Assembly: GCF_020524285.1 (NCBI RefSeq)
Contig: NZ_JAIVKX010000020.1
Location: forward strand, 57,830 to 121,829
From: Alloyangia pacifica
Lineage (GTDB): Bacteria; Pseudomonadota; Alphaproteobacteria; Rhodobacterales; Rhodobacteraceae
Direction of reading: 5' to 3'
DNA length: 64,000 bases
Part shown: positions 27,138 through 36,132 of the stretch, in pieces
Layout of the letters: every line of letters begins with the position of its first letter
How positions within the stretch are numbered: the first letter of the stretch is position 1
Made by a program: the position numbers and the translations under genes
The notes under the pieces: generated by a model
Seen by the model: the letters and a program-made list of their open reading frames with translations, nothing else
What the model was told of the DNA's origin: nothing
Database searches by the model: none

Positions 27138-28015
27138 GCCCGTCGCGCCGCCTCATGCTGGCCGCGCTGGCCGCCCTGCCCCTGCTGCCCGCACCGCTGC
27201 GCGCACAGGAGGCCGGCCCCGCGGATCGCCCGGAGGATCGTATCGTCTCGATCGGCGGCGCGGTCACCGAGATCGTCTACGCCCTCGGCGAGCAGGACCG
27301 GCTGGTCGCCCGCGACACCACCTCCAACTACCCGCCCGAGGTCACCGGGCTGCCCGACATCGGCTACATTCGGCGGCTCTCGCCCGAGGGCGTGCTCTCG
27401 GTAAACCCCACGCTGATCCTCACCGAGGAGGGCGCCGGCCCGCCCGAGGTGGTCGAGCTGCTGAAGGAGGCCAGCATCGCCTTCGCCGAGATCCCCGACG
27501 GCTTCGACCGCGCCGCCGTGCTGACCAAGATCCACCGCGTCGCCGAGGTGCTCGGCGTGCCGCAGAAGGGCGATGCCCTCGCCGCCGAGGTGGCCGCGGC
27601 GCTCGACGCCGCCGGGGAGATCGCCGCGCAGGAGGCCGCCGGAGCGCCGCCGCGCCGCGTGCTCTTCGTGCTGTCGATGCAGGGCGGGCGGATCATGGCG
27701 GGCGGCAGCGACACCGCCGCCGACGGCATCATCCGACTCGCCGGGGGCGTCAATGCGCTCACCGGCGTCTCGGGCTACAAGCCGCTGTCGGACGAGGCGG
27801 TCATCGCCGCGGCGCCCGACGTGATCCTGATGATGGCGCGCGGCGGCGAGATGGCGGTCAGTGACGCGGCGCTGTTCTCGCATCCGGCGATCCTCTCGAC
27901 CCCGGCGGGCGAGGCGCGCGCCGTGCTGCGCATGGACGGGATGAAACTGCTCGGCTTCGGCCCGCGCACCGCCGAGGCGGCGACCGAGCTGGCGCATGCG
28001 CTCGCGGGCGGCTGA
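27134..28015 (+). CDS. hmuT: Heme ABC transporter substrate-binding protein HmuT
   Basis: A 293-residue class III (helical backbone) periplasmic binding protein. GTG start, overlapping the hmuS stop (GTGA); signal peptide (RRLMLAALAALPLLPAPLRA) with cut near residue 25. The ERIVSIGG-like segment DRIVSIGGAVTEIVYALG and the YIRRLSPEGVLSVNPTLIL block are typical of HmuT. It delivers heme from the periplasm to HmuUV. Confidence 0.92.
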   Translation: MSPSRRLMLAALAALPLLPAPLRAQEAGPADRPEDRIVSIGGAVTEIVYALGEQDRLVARDTTSNYPPEVTGLPDIGYIRRLSPEGVLSVNPTLILTEEGAGPPEVVELLKEASIAFAEIPDGFDRAAVLTKIHRVAEVLGVPQKGDALAAEVAAALDAAGEIAAQEAAGAPPRRVLFVLSMQGGRIMAGGSDTAADGIIRLAGGVNALTGVSGYKPLSDEAVIAAAPDVILMMARGGEMAVSDAALFSHPAILSTPAGEARAVLRMDGMKLLGFGPRTAEAATELAHALAGG

Positions 28016-28016
28016 G

Positions 28017-29084
28017 ATGGTGGCGATCCATCCCGAGATCGGGCTCGCGGGCGACCGCCGCAGGCTGGCCCGCCGCACGAGCTGGGCGCTGGCCGCGCTG
28101 CTGCTCGCCGCCGCCTGGGCCAGCCTCGCCGTCGGCGCCTCGGACGTGTCGCTGGGCGCGGCGCTCGCCGACCTGCTGGCCGGGCGCGAGATCGAGGCGC
28201 GCAGCCGGATCATTCTGTGGGACATCCGCCTGCCGCGGCTGCTCACCGGCATGATGGTCGGCGCCTCGCTGGCGGTGGCCGGGGCGGTGCTGCAGGGGCT
28301 GTTCCGCAACCCGCTGGCCGATCCGGGGCTCGTCGGGGTCAGCGCCGGCGCCGGGCTCGGCGCGATCACCGCCATCGTGCTCGGCGGGCTGCTGCCCGCG
28401 GGGATCGCCGCGCTGCTCGGCCCGGCGTTGGTGCCGGTCATGGCCTTTGCCGGAAGCTGGCTCGCGGTGACCGCGCTCTACGTCATCGCCACCCGCGGCG
28501 GCCATACCTCGGTGGCGACGATGCTGCTCGGCGGCATCGCCCTCGCGGCGATGACCGGCGCGCTCTCGGGGCTGCTGATCTACATCGCCGACGACCAGCA
28601 GCTGCGCGACCTGACCTTCTGGGGGCTCGGCTCGCTCGCCGGGTCGACCTGGAGCAAGACCCTCGCCGCCGCGCCGCTGATGCTGGCCGCCCTGCTCGCC
28701 GCCCCGCTGCTGGCGCGCGGGCTGAACGCGCTGGCGCTCGGCGAGGCGGCGGCGCATCACCTCGGCGTCCCGGTGCAGCGGCTGAAGACCCTGGCCGTGC
28801 TGGTGGTCGCCGCGGCGGTCGGCGCGGCCACGGCGATCTCGGGCGGCATCGGCTTCGTCGGCATCGTCGTGCCGCACCTGCTGCGCCTCGCCACCGGGCC
28901 GGACCACCGCGCGCTGCTGGTCAACGCGGGGCTGCTCGGCGCCAGCCTGCTGCTGCTCGCCGACGTCGTCAGCCGCAGCGTCGTCGCCCCGAGCGAGCTG
29001 CCCATCGGCATCGTCACCGCGGTGATCGGCGGGCCGGTCTTCATGTGGATCCTGCTGCGCCGCCGCGGCAGCCTGGAGTTCTGA
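28017..29084 (+). CDS. hmuU: Heme ABC transporter permease HmuU
   Basis: A 355-residue FecCD-family permease with about nine hydrophobic helices. The family signatures DIRLPRLLTGMMVGASLAVA near residue 67 and the FRNPLADPGLVGVSAGAG block are present. The start ATG is one base after the hmuT stop. It forms the membrane channel of the heme importer with HmuV. Confidence 0.93.
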   Translation: MVAIHPEIGLAGDRRRLARRTSWALAALLLAAAWASLAVGASDVSLGAALADLLAGREIEARSRIILWDIRLPRLLTGMMVGASLAVAGAVLQGLFRNPLADPGLVGVSAGAGLGAITAIVLGGLLPAGIAALLGPALVPVMAFAGSWLAVTALYVIATRGGHTSVATMLLGGIALAAMTGALSGLLIYIADDQQLRDLTFWGLGSLAGSTWSKTLAAAPLMLAALLAAPLLARGLNALALGEAAAHHLGVPVQRLKTLAVLVVAAAVGAATAISGGIGFVGIVVPHLLRLATGPDHRALLVNAGLLGASLLLLADVVSRSVVAPSELPIGIVTAVIGGPVFMWILLRRRGSLEF

Positions 29085-29087
29085 GCC

Positions 29088-29864
29088 ATGCTCGACGCCC
29101 GTGACATCACCGTGAGCTACGGCCGCCGCCGCGTGCTGGAGGGCGTGCACTTCCGCGCCGCGCCCGGCGCGCTCACCGCCATCGTCGGCCCGAACGGCTC
29201 GGGCAAAACCACGCTGCTGCGGGCGATGACCGGCGACCTTCCCTATCACGGGAAAATTTCCCTTGGTGGTGACGACCTCTCGACGCTGCCCGCCTGGCGC
29301 CTCGCGCTGCGCCGGGCGGTGCTGGCGCAATTCACCCCGCTGGCCTTTCCCTTCACCGTGGCCGAGGTCATCCGGCTCGGGCAAATCCAAGACGGCAAGG
29401 CGGGGGCGCCCGACCTGACGCCGCGCGCGCTGGCCCGCGTCGGTCTGTCGGGCTACGCCGGGCGGCGCTACCAGGAACTCTCGGGCGGCGAGCAGCAGCG
29501 CGTGCAGCTCGCCCGCGTGCTCTGCCAGGTCTGGGAGCCCATCGCCCATGGCCAGCCGCGCTGGCTGTTCCTCGACGAGCCGGTCTCCAGCCTCGACATC
29601 GCGCACCAGCTTCAGGTGATGCAGATCGCCCGCGACTTCGCCGACGCCGGCGGCGGCGTGGTGGCGATCCTGCACGACCTCAACCTCACCGCGATGTTCG
29701 CCGACAGCGTCGCGCTGCTCGCCGAAGGGCGGCTGCTGGAACAGGCCGCGCCCGAGACGCTGCTGCGCGACGAGCTGCTGTCGCACGCCTACGGCTGCAC
29801 GCTTAGGGTCAGCACGCCGCCCGCGCGCGGCGTCTACGTGCTGCCGCACACGGCGCGGCTCTGA
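29088..29864 (+). CDS. hmuV: Heme ABC transporter ATP-binding protein HmuV
   Basis: A 258-residue ATPase with Walker A GPNGSGKTT, signature LSGGEQQRVQLARVL and Walker B RWLFLDEPVSSLD. A run of WEPIAHGQPRW between signature and Walker B is a usual HmuV feature. It begins three bases after hmuU ends and closes the operon. Its 3' end faces a convergent lipoprotein gene 18 bases away. Confidence 0.93.
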   Translation: MLDARDITVSYGRRRVLEGVHFRAAPGALTAIVGPNGSGKTTLLRAMTGDLPYHGKISLGGDDLSTLPAWRLALRRAVLAQFTPLAFPFTVAEVIRLGQIQDGKAGAPDLTPRALARVGLSGYAGRRYQELSGGEQQRVQLARVLCQVWEPIAHGQPRWLFLDEPVSSLDIAHQLQVMQIARDFADAGGGVVAILHDLNLTAMFADSVALLAEGRLLEQAAPETLLRDELLSHAYGCTLRVSTPPARGVYVLPHTARL

Positions 29865-29882
29865 CGGGCCGCGCGGCGAAAA

Positions 29883-30278
29883 TCACTCCTCGGGGAAGGC
29901 CGCCCGGCACTGCGCCACCTGCTGCTGGTAGCGTGCCTCTTCGCTGGCGCGCGCCGCGACGAGTTGCTGCAGCTTGGCGCGCTCCTCGGCCACGTCGATC
30001 GCCACTGCCTGCTCGCGCGGGCCGGGGTCCGACGAGATGCAGGTGTTGATGCCGCCGTAATGGTGGTGCCCCATGCCGTAGCCCGAGCAGAAGCCGACGG
30101 TCGCCTGCGGCGTCTCGGAGACGAAGATCGCATAGCCGCGGTCGATATTGCCCTGCGCCTCGGCGATGCGCGCGTCGAGGTTGCGGATCCGCGCCGCACC
30201 GCGGTCGATGCAGACCTCCTGCGTGGTGGCACAGGCGGTCAGGACAAGCGGCAGGAGTAACAGCACACGGTGGCGCAT
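29883..30278 (-). CDS. Predicted lipoprotein of unknown function
   Basis: A 131-residue protein with a short hydrophobic signal and lipobox LTAC (lipidated Cys16). The mature part has four further cysteines, a YGMGHHHYGG metal-ligand-like patch near residue 68, and a C-terminal coiled-coil-like stretch (VAEERAKLQQLVAARASEEA). I do not recognise a family. It is convergent with hmuV and is likely a single gene. The His-rich patch beside a heme locus may be coincidental. Confidence 0.7.
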   Translation of the reverse strand: MRHRVLLLLPLVLTACATTQEVCIDRGAARIRNLDARIAEAQGNIDRGYAIFVSETPQATVGFCSGYGMGHHHYGGINTCISSDPGPREQAVAIDVAEERAKLQQLVAARASEEARYQQQVAQCRAAFPEE

Positions 30279-30356
30279 CGGAACCTCGGGGTAAAAACAT
30301 CAGCCTGGCCGGAGGATAGCGCATTTGCGTGGCAAAAACAGCGGCGATCCCACCGC

Positions 30357-31154
30357 TCAGCCACCCTTGCGCCGCCGGCTCATGCCATGCGCCGGATCGT
30401 AGCCGAGCAGCGCCAGCCCGAAGAAGACGGCAAAGGCCAGCGCCACCCAGAGCAGCGCCCATCCGTTGAGTCTCTGGTAGAGCGCGAAGCGGATCAGCTC
30501 GACCGCATGGGTGAAGGGGTTGGCGGCGCAGATGTCGCGCAGCAGGGTCGAGCTCTCGGCCATCTTCCACAGCGGGTAGAGCGCGGTCGACAGGAAGAAC
30601 ATCGGGAAGATCACGAAGTTCATCACCCCGGCGAAATTCTCCAGTTGCCGGATGGTCGAGGAGATCAGCAGCCCCAGCGCGCCCAGCATCAGCCCCGAGA
30701 GCAGCAGCGCCGGCAGCACCAGCACGTAGCCCCAGCCCGGCAGCACGATGCCGAAGCCCGCCGCCACTGCCAGGAAGACGTAGACCTGCAGCACCGAGAC
30801 CGCGACCCCCGCCAGCAGCTTCGACAGCAGCAGCCACCAGCGCGGCAGCGGCGAGGTGAGCAGCAGCCGCATCGAGCCCATCTCCTGGTCGTAGACCAGG
30901 CTGAGCGAGCTCTGCATGCCGTTGAAAAGCTGGATCATCCCGCAAAGCCCGGGGATGATGTAGACCTCGTAGGTGATGTAGGTCTCGTAGGGCGGGATGA
31001 TCGACATCCCCAGCGCGGCGCGGAAGCCGGCGGCGAAGACCACGAGCCAGACCAGCGGCCGCACCAGCGCCGCGAGGAACCGCGAACGCTGGTGCACGAA
31101 GCGCGCCGCCTCGCGGCGGACGATGGCGAGCATGGCGACGAGCCAGGCGTTCAT
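30357..31154 (-). CDS. ABC transporter permease of PQQ/alcohol-dehydrogenase-associated type (PedC/LutF-like)
   Basis: A 265-residue ABC-2-type permease with six hydrophobic segments. The ETYITYEVYIIPGLCGMIQLF block and DQEMGSMRLLLTSPLPRW are features of the permease found with quinoprotein alcohol dehydrogenases (PedC in Pseudomonas; LutF in the lanthanide-transport cluster of Methylobacterium). Its start overlaps the ATPase stop by four bases. In other organisms its partners are encoded next to the binding protein and beta-propeller genes. Here those partners are at 59.4-61.5 kb, so the operon is split. The direction of transport and substrate are unresolved. Confidence 0.85.
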   Translation of the reverse strand: MNAWLVAMLAIVRREAARFVHQRSRFLAALVRPLVWLVVFAAGFRAALGMSIIPPYETYITYEVYIIPGLCGMIQLFNGMQSSLSLVYDQEMGSMRLLLTSPLPRWWLLLSKLLAGVAVSVLQVYVFLAVAAGFGIVLPGWGYVLVLPALLLSGLMLGALGLLISSTIRQLENFAGVMNFVIFPMFFLSTALYPLWKMAESSTLLRDICAANPFTHAVELIRFALYQRLNGWALLWVALAFAVFFGLALLGYDPAHGMSRRRKGG

Positions 31155-31885
31155 CCCTGCCCCTCCCCCGCCATGCGCGTCTGCCCGGTCATCTCGATGA
31201 AGACCTCGGCCAGCGGCCGGTCGCCGCGCAGCTCCGCCGCGGGCGCATGCGCCAGCACCCGCCCCCGGTGCAGCACCACCACGTCGTCGCCCTCGGCGAT
31301 CTCGTCGACGAGATGCGTGGCCCAGAGCACGGTGAGCCCGGCCGCCGCCAGCCCGTGCACATGCGCGACGATGGCCTGGCGGCTCTCGAAATCCAGCCCG
31401 ACGGTGGGTTCGTCGAGCAGCAGCACCTCGGGCCGGTGGATCAGCGCGCGGGCGATCTCCATCCGCCTCCGGTGGCCGCCGTTGAGGCTGCGCGCCTTCT
31501 CGCCCGCGCGCTCCGCCATGCCGAGCTGCGCCAGGGCCGCCTCGGCGCGGTTGCCGGACTCGCGCCCGGAAATGCCGTGCAGCGCCGCGAAGTAGCGCAT
31601 GTTGCGCATCACGCTCATGTCGAGATCGAGGGTCGGCTGCTGGAAGACCACGCCGATCTTCGACAGCGCCGCCCGCGGTTCGCGCGCCATGTCGTGCCCG
31701 GCCACGGTGATATGCCCCTCGCGGGTGACGAAGAGCCGGGTGAGCAGCGCGAAGAGCGTCGACTTGCCCGCCCCGTTCGGCCCGAGCAGCGCGGTGAACC
31801 CGGGCCGCAGCGCAAAGCTCACCCCGTCGAGCGCGCGCTTCGGCCCGTAGCTGTAGCGCAGGTCGGAGACGTCGAGGGCGGTCAT
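31151..31885 (-). CDS. ABC transporter ATPase of PQQ/alcohol-dehydrogenase-associated type (LutE-like)
   Basis: A 244-residue ATPase with Walker A GPNGAGKST at 35-43. The signature is unusual, SLNGGHRRRMEIARAL instead of LSGGQ, which is typical of this PQQ-linked subfamily, and Walker B is VLLLDEPTVGLD. It is coupled to the permease gene by a four-base overlap and belongs with the binding protein at 59359-60558. The 224-base gap to the gene upstream contains no obvious gene. Confidence 0.86.
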   Translation of the reverse strand: MTALDVSDLRYSYGPKRALDGVSFALRPGFTALLGPNGAGKSTLFALLTRLFVTREGHITVAGHDMAREPRAALSKIGVVFQQPTLDLDMSVMRNMRYFAALHGISGRESGNRAEAALAQLGMAERAGEKARSLNGGHRRRMEIARALIHRPEVLLLDEPTVGLDFESRQAIVAHVHGLAAAGLTVLWATHLVDEIAEGDDVVVLHRGRVLAHAPAAELRGDRPLAEVFIEMTGQTRMAGEGQG

Positions 31886-32109
31886 TCAGCGGTGAACCTT
31901 CCGAGTTCCGCCACCGAGTGCGAGCCGGGCGCGCGACGGCCCGTGGGGTGGCGCAGCGCCCTGAGAGGTCTTCACTTCAACCCGGCCATGACCGAATGAT
32001 CTCGAACGGGTGCCGGCCGGTTCCAAAGCGCCAGCCCGCGGGGACGGGCCGTCGCTCGCCCGGCGGCCTTCGGCCTTGATTCCGGGCGCTGCACCAAGCG
32101 GCCAGGGTC

Positions 32110-32940
32110 TCATCCCCGCCACCGGCGCGCGCGCCGCTCCCAGGGCTGCAGCACCAGCCATTCCACCGCCAGCATCACCGCGATGAAGGAAAACGCGTAG
32201 ACCAGCACCATCCCGACATCGAAGAGCTGGAAATAGAGGTGAATCTGGAACCCCACCCCGTCCGAGCGGCCGAGGAACTCGACCACCAGCACGATCTTCC
32301 AGATCACCGCCACCCCGGCGCGCGCCGCGCCGGTGATGAAGGGCGCGAGCTGCGGCAGCACCACGTGGCGCAACCGCCGCGCCAGCGGCATGCGGTAGAC
32401 CTGCGCCATGGCGTCGAGCCCCGGGTCCAGCGCCCGCGCCCCCTCGCGGATCACCGTGGCGACATTGGGGATCTTGTTGAGCGTCACCGCGACGATGGCG
32501 GCGGTCTCGTTGAGGCCGATCCACAGGTAGCACAGCACGATCAGCACCAGCGCCGGCAGGTTGAGGAAAATCACCAGCCACGGATCGAGCCAGCGGTCGA
32601 GCTTCGGGAAACGCCCCATCGCCATCCCCAGCGCGATGCCGAGCCCCATGGCCAGCACGAAGGCCCACGCCACCCGGGTCAGCGTCTTGCCAAGATGGTA
32701 GAGCAGCTCGCCCGAGCGCAGCGCCTCGGCGAAGGGATCGGCCAGCGCCCAGGGCTGCGGCAGGATCTGCGCATCCGCCGTGAGATGGGCGGCGATCACC
32801 CACAGCAGCAGCAGCACGGACAGCGAAACCGCCGTGACTCCGACTCGGCCCGGCCCCGAGCGCCCCGAGGGGTGCGCCCTGTCTGCCTGTCCGCTTATGC
32901 CCCTGCCGATCACACGCACGGCGGTCTCGTTGCCCTGCAC
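32110..32940 (-). CDS. ABC transporter permease (nitrate/sulfonate/taurine type) likely serving the XoxF island
   Basis: A 276-residue BPD_transp_1 permease with about six hydrophobic helices and the EAA-type cytoplasmic loop near ARALDPGLDAMAQVYRMPLA and LPQLAPFITGAARAGVAVIW. No ATPase or binding protein of this type is adjacent. The only matching ones are at 61562-63195, so the three probably form one transporter whose genes were separated. It is upstream of and co-directional with the LutE/LutF-like genes. The N-terminal 30 residues are polar, and a shorter start cannot be excluded. Confidence 0.84.
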   Translation of the reverse strand: MQGNETAVRVIGRGISGQADRAHPSGRSGPGRVGVTAVSLSVLLLLWVIAAHLTADAQILPQPWALADPFAEALRSGELLYHLGKTLTRVAWAFVLAMGLGIALGMAMGRFPKLDRWLDPWLVIFLNLPALVLIVLCYLWIGLNETAAIVAVTLNKIPNVATVIREGARALDPGLDAMAQVYRMPLARRLRHVVLPQLAPFITGAARAGVAVIWKIVLVVEFLGRSDGVGFQIHLYFQLFDVGMVLVYAFSFIAVMLAVEWLVLQPWERRARRWRG

Positions 32941-33148
32941 GACATCCTCCCTCTCCGGCGGAGAAGGGTGACGGTTGAGTCGGCCCGCGTCAATTGCTCC
33001 TTAGGGAGCGGTTCGGCCCGGCGCATCGGGATGGTAAAAGGAACAAATCAAATTCGTTGCCCTGGAAAATGGTCAAACCGGAAAAAGATCGTACTCGGCC
33101 CGGAACATGGCGCTGATGCGGGGACCGCAGATGACGGCAGGCGCGGGA

Positions 33149-33352
33149 TCAGGCTTCGATCTCACCCTCGCCGACCTCACGGCACTTCCAGTTGGAGACC
33201 GTGTAGTTCGGGTGTTCCTCGACCCAGCGGGCCAGTTCGGGCTGGGCGCCCATCATGCAGGCCATATGGGTGACATCGGTGTAAAGAAGGCTGCGCTGCT
33301 GACACTGATCGGGCGCACTGGACAAGCACGCCACAAAGAGAAGCTCAATCAT
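33149..33352 (-). CDS. Small conserved-looking hypothetical protein
   Basis: A 67-residue protein starting MIELLFVACLSSAPDQCQQR. It has four cysteines (C9, C17, C32, C57) and a WVEEHPNYTVSNWKC stretch. I recall similar small proteins as common in Rhodobacteraceae but know no function. The start is supported by GAGGC 4 bases upstream. The short N-terminal hydrophobic stretch is too brief to call a signal peptide with certainty. It is divergent from the histidine kinase gene across a strong palindrome. Confidence 0.6.
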   Translation of the reverse strand: MIELLFVACLSSAPDQCQQRSLLYTDVTHMACMMGAQPELARWVEEHPNYTVSNWKCREVGEGEIEA

Positions 33353-33391
33353 GGTTGCCTCGTAAGGTTGAACGTGATGCCCCTCCAGTAT

Positions 33392-33418
33392 CCCCCCTGA
33401 GTATTAATATTCGGGGGG
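33392..33418. promoter_or_regulatory. C6/G6-flanked AT-core palindrome in divergent promoter region
   Basis: CCCCCC and GGGGGG flank an almost palindromic AT core containing TATTAATAT. The whole 27-base dyad is symmetric apart from one extra base in the left arm and one mismatched pair. It lies 86 bases before the kinase start and 40 bases before the divergent small gene. It could be a regulator site overlapping a promoter, or a hairpin in the leader RNA. Confidence 0.5.
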
Positions 33419-33504
33419 CGTAATTTGTGTCAGTTTCGCCGCAGCGCAGCATTGCCCGGCGAAGACGCGCATTTCATGAGCGAACGGGTGTTTTTCAGGC
33501 AAGC

Positions 33505-35109
33505 ATGAAAGAGCAGCGTCGGTTTTTCGAGCAATCATCCCTGTCGCTGAAGGCGCGGCTGGGGCTGGGTGCGGGGCTTCTCGGCCTCGCGACGCTGCTC
33601 ACCGCGTCGATCATCGTGCTCGGCATGGCCCGAGTCTCGGACCGGCTCGACTCGGCGCTGGCCGCCGAGGCGCGGCTCGAGGACTACGCCGCGCTCTCCA
33701 CGCAGGTCTCCACCTACATCGTCGTCGCCGCCGAGTTGATCCAGAGCGGCCAGCCCCCCGAAACCCGCGCGACGCGCACCGAAGGCATCGCCGAGACCCT
33801 CAGCAACACCTTCGCCCGGCTCCGCGCCGGGCTCGACACCGAGGTCGCCGCGGCCCGCGGCCTCGACGCGCAGAGCCGCCGCGCAACGCTCTCGCTTTCG
33901 CTGGCGCGGATCGAGGCGCTCTTCCGCTCCGCCCAGGCCGGGCTGACCTCCGGCACCAGCGACCCCGCCCGCCTGCGCGCCCATCTCGACACCTTCGCCT
34001 CGGGCGTCGAGCCGCTGCTCGCCGAGGCGGTCAACGAGGAGCGCCGGCTGCGCCGCGAGATCCTGAAGGGCATCGACGCGCTGCGCCACCGGCTGGTGCT
34101 GGCGGCGGTGGTGATGGGGCTGGGCGCGCTCGCGCTCTCGGCGGGGTTCTACTTCGGGCTGGTGCGCCCGCAGTTCCGCCGCCTCGACGCGCTGCGCGCC
34201 GCCGCCCGCCGCATCGGGCAGGAGGATTTCGCCATCGCCCTGCCCGGCACCCGGCAGGACGAGATCGGCGCGCTCTATTCCGAGACGCGCCGCATGGCGC
34301 AGGCCCTCGCCAGCCGCGCCGAGACGGTGGCCGAGGACCGCGCTCGGCTCAACGAGACCATCGCGCAGCGCACCGAGGCGCTGCGGACCGCCAACGCCCG
34401 GCTCGAACGCACCGACGAGGACCGCCGCCGCTTCTTCGCCGACATCAGCCATGAATTGCGCACCCCGCTCACCGTGATCCTGATGGAGGCGCAGCTCGGC
34501 CGGAAAGGCGCGCCCGAGCCCGAGGCCGCCTTTGCCACCATCGAGAGCCGCGCCACCCGCCTCAGCCGCCGCATCGACGATTTGCTGCGCGTCGCCCGCT
34601 CCGAGACCGGGCAGCTCACGTTCGATCCCGAGCCCGTCGACCTGGCCGCGCTGGCGCAGGAGGCGCTGGCCGAGACCGCCGCCGAGATCTGCAGCGCCGG
34701 GATGCGGATGGACGCCCCCGCCGTCCCCCCTGCCCCGCTGACCGTGATCGCCGACCGCAACTGGCTGCGGCAGGTGCTGACCGGGCTGATCCGCAACGCC
34801 CTGCGCCACGCCCGCGGCGGCGGCGCACTGAAACTGGAGCTGCGCGACGACGGCTCCGAGGCCGAGATCAGCCTCACCGACAACGGCCCCGGCATCCCCG
34901 GCGACATGCAGGCGCAGCTCTTCGACCGGTTCGCGCAGGGCGGCAGCGCCCGCGCGCAGGGTTTCGGCCTCGGCCTGCCGCTGGCGCGTTGGGTGATCGA
35001 GCAGCAGGGCGGCCGCATCGCGGTGCAAAGCCCCCTGCCCCCCGCCGAGGCGCTCGGCGCCTCACCCGGCACCAAGATCGCGGTTCGCCTGCCGCGCGCG
35101 CCGCGCTAG
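33505..35109 (+). CDS. Sensor histidine kinase
   Basis: A 534-residue membrane kinase. It has a transmembrane helix near residues 17-40 (LGLGAGLLGLATLLTASIIV), a periplasmic helical sensor region, a second helix near 195-218, and a HAMP domain. His316 sits in the H-box FFADISHELRTPL. The ATPase domain has N-box LIRNALRHA, DNGPGIPGD and GFGLGLPLARWV. The ATG at 33505 was chosen because the preceding GTG-started extension has no membrane or domain features, but the ribosome-binding site is weak. It is followed after 9 bases by its response regulator. It could resemble the MxaY/MxaX pair of methylotrophs, but sequence alone does not show it. Confidence 0.87.
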   Translation: MKEQRRFFEQSSLSLKARLGLGAGLLGLATLLTASIIVLGMARVSDRLDSALAAEARLEDYAALSTQVSTYIVVAAELIQSGQPPETRATRTEGIAETLSNTFARLRAGLDTEVAAARGLDAQSRRATLSLSLARIEALFRSAQAGLTSGTSDPARLRAHLDTFASGVEPLLAEAVNEERRLRREILKGIDALRHRLVLAAVVMGLGALALSAGFYFGLVRPQFRRLDALRAAARRIGQEDFAIALPGTRQDEIGALYSETRRMAQALASRAETVAEDRARLNETIAQRTEALRTANARLERTDEDRRRFFADISHELRTPLTVILMEAQLGRKGAPEPEAAFATIESRATRLSRRIDDLLRVARSETGQLTFDPEPVDLAALAQEALAETAAEICSAGMRMDAPAVPPAPLTVIADRNWLRQVLTGLIRNALRHARGGGALKLELRDDGSEAEISLTDNGPGIPGDMQAQLFDRFAQGGSARAQGFGLGLPLARWVIEQQGGRIAVQSPLPPAEALGASPGTKIAVRLPRAPR

Positions 35110-35118
35110 CCTGCCGCC

Positions 35119-35796
35119 ATGCAAGAGGCCCGCCTCCTCGTCGTCGATGACGACCCCGAGATCTGCTCCGCCCTCGCGCGCGGGCTGGCGCTGCACGGCT
35201 ACGCGGTCGAGACCTGCAACCGCGCCGACCTCGCCTTCGGCCAGCTCACCTCGCAGCGCTTCCACGCGGCGGTGGTGGACGTGATGCTCGGCGCCGACAG
35301 CGGCATCGCGCTGGTGCGCCGCGCCCGCGCCGCCGGGGCGCAGCTTCCCATCCTCATGCTCTCGGCGCTGTCGGAGGTCGAGCAGCGCGCCGCCGGGCTC
35401 GCCGCCGGGGCCGATGACTACGTGGTCAAACCCTTCGCCTTCGACGAGCTGGTCGCGCGGCTGCAGGTCCAGCAGCACCGCGCCGCCGCGATGCGCCCGG
35501 CGCCCGCCCGCCTGTCTGCCGCGGATCACAGCCTCAGCACCCCGACGCGCCGCCTGCAGCTCACCGACCGCGAGTTCGCCCTGCTGGCGCTGCTCGCTGC
35601 CCATGCCGGAACCCCGCTGTCGCGCGGCGAGATCTTCGACCGGCTCTGGGCCGGGGAGTCGCGCTCGGAGAACGTCGTCGACGTCTACATCGGCTACCTG
35701 CGCAAGAAGCTGAAGCCGGGCACCGATTTCGGCTTCGAGATCGTCACCCTCCGGCAAAGGGGCTTCTATCTCGACGGCGTCCCGCCGACGCTTTGA
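35119..35796 (+). CDS. OmpR-family DNA-binding response regulator
   Basis: A 225-residue regulator. The receiver domain has the acidic pocket DDD (10-12), phospho-acceptor Asp54 in VVDVMLG and Lys104 in YVVKPF. The C-terminal winged-helix domain (LTDREFALLALLAAHAGTPL to the RQRGFYLDG hairpin) is of the Trans_reg_C type. It is the partner of the kinase just upstream. Its location between the ABC permease genes and the replication module leaves the target open. Confidence 0.9.
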   Translation: MQEARLLVVDDDPEICSALARGLALHGYAVETCNRADLAFGQLTSQRFHAAVVDVMLGADSGIALVRRARAAGAQLPILMLSALSEVEQRAAGLAAGADDYVVKPFAFDELVARLQVQQHRAAAMRPAPARLSAADHSLSTPTRRLQLTDREFALLALLAAHAGTPLSRGEIFDRLWAGESRSENVVDVYIGYLRKKLKPGTDFGFEIVTLRQRGFYLDGVPPTL

Positions 35797-35838
35797 GCCC
35801 GTGCCGAGCCGCGCCCACCCGAGCGGCTCGCCCTGCCG

Positions 35839-35958
35839 CCGGGTCGCCGCAAAACGGGCCGCAACAGAGTCTTTTCTGCCAGATTAGAGCCTCTTGGAGA
35901 GCGAGTCGCCGCGAGTCGGCCAACGGCGCAGCGGCCGCCGAGTCGCCCGCGGGTCGCG
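35839..35958. repeat. Cluster of 10-base GCGAGTCGCC-like repeats upstream of repA
   Basis: Five near-copies are seen: CCGGGTCGCC (35839), GCGAGTCGCC (35901), GCGAGTCGGC (35911, directly adjacent), CCGAGTCGCC (35938) and GCGGGTCGCG (35949). They fill part of the 408-base gap between the response regulator and repA. RepABC replicons do not normally depend on iterons, so these may bind RepA/RepB or a host factor, or may be fortuitous in GC-rich DNA. Confidence 0.4.
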
Positions 35959-36132
35959 CGGCGTGCCGCTTGAGAGCGGTATTTGCCGGGAATTTCTGCA
36001 CATGCGGGATCCCATGGGCTTCGATGGTGGATCTTCAAGGATTTTCAGCCTCTTATGATGACACTTGTGATCCAATCGTGATGAGTCGCTAAATGTGGAG
36101 GCCGCTTCCCCGCCGCCATGGCGAAGGAATCT

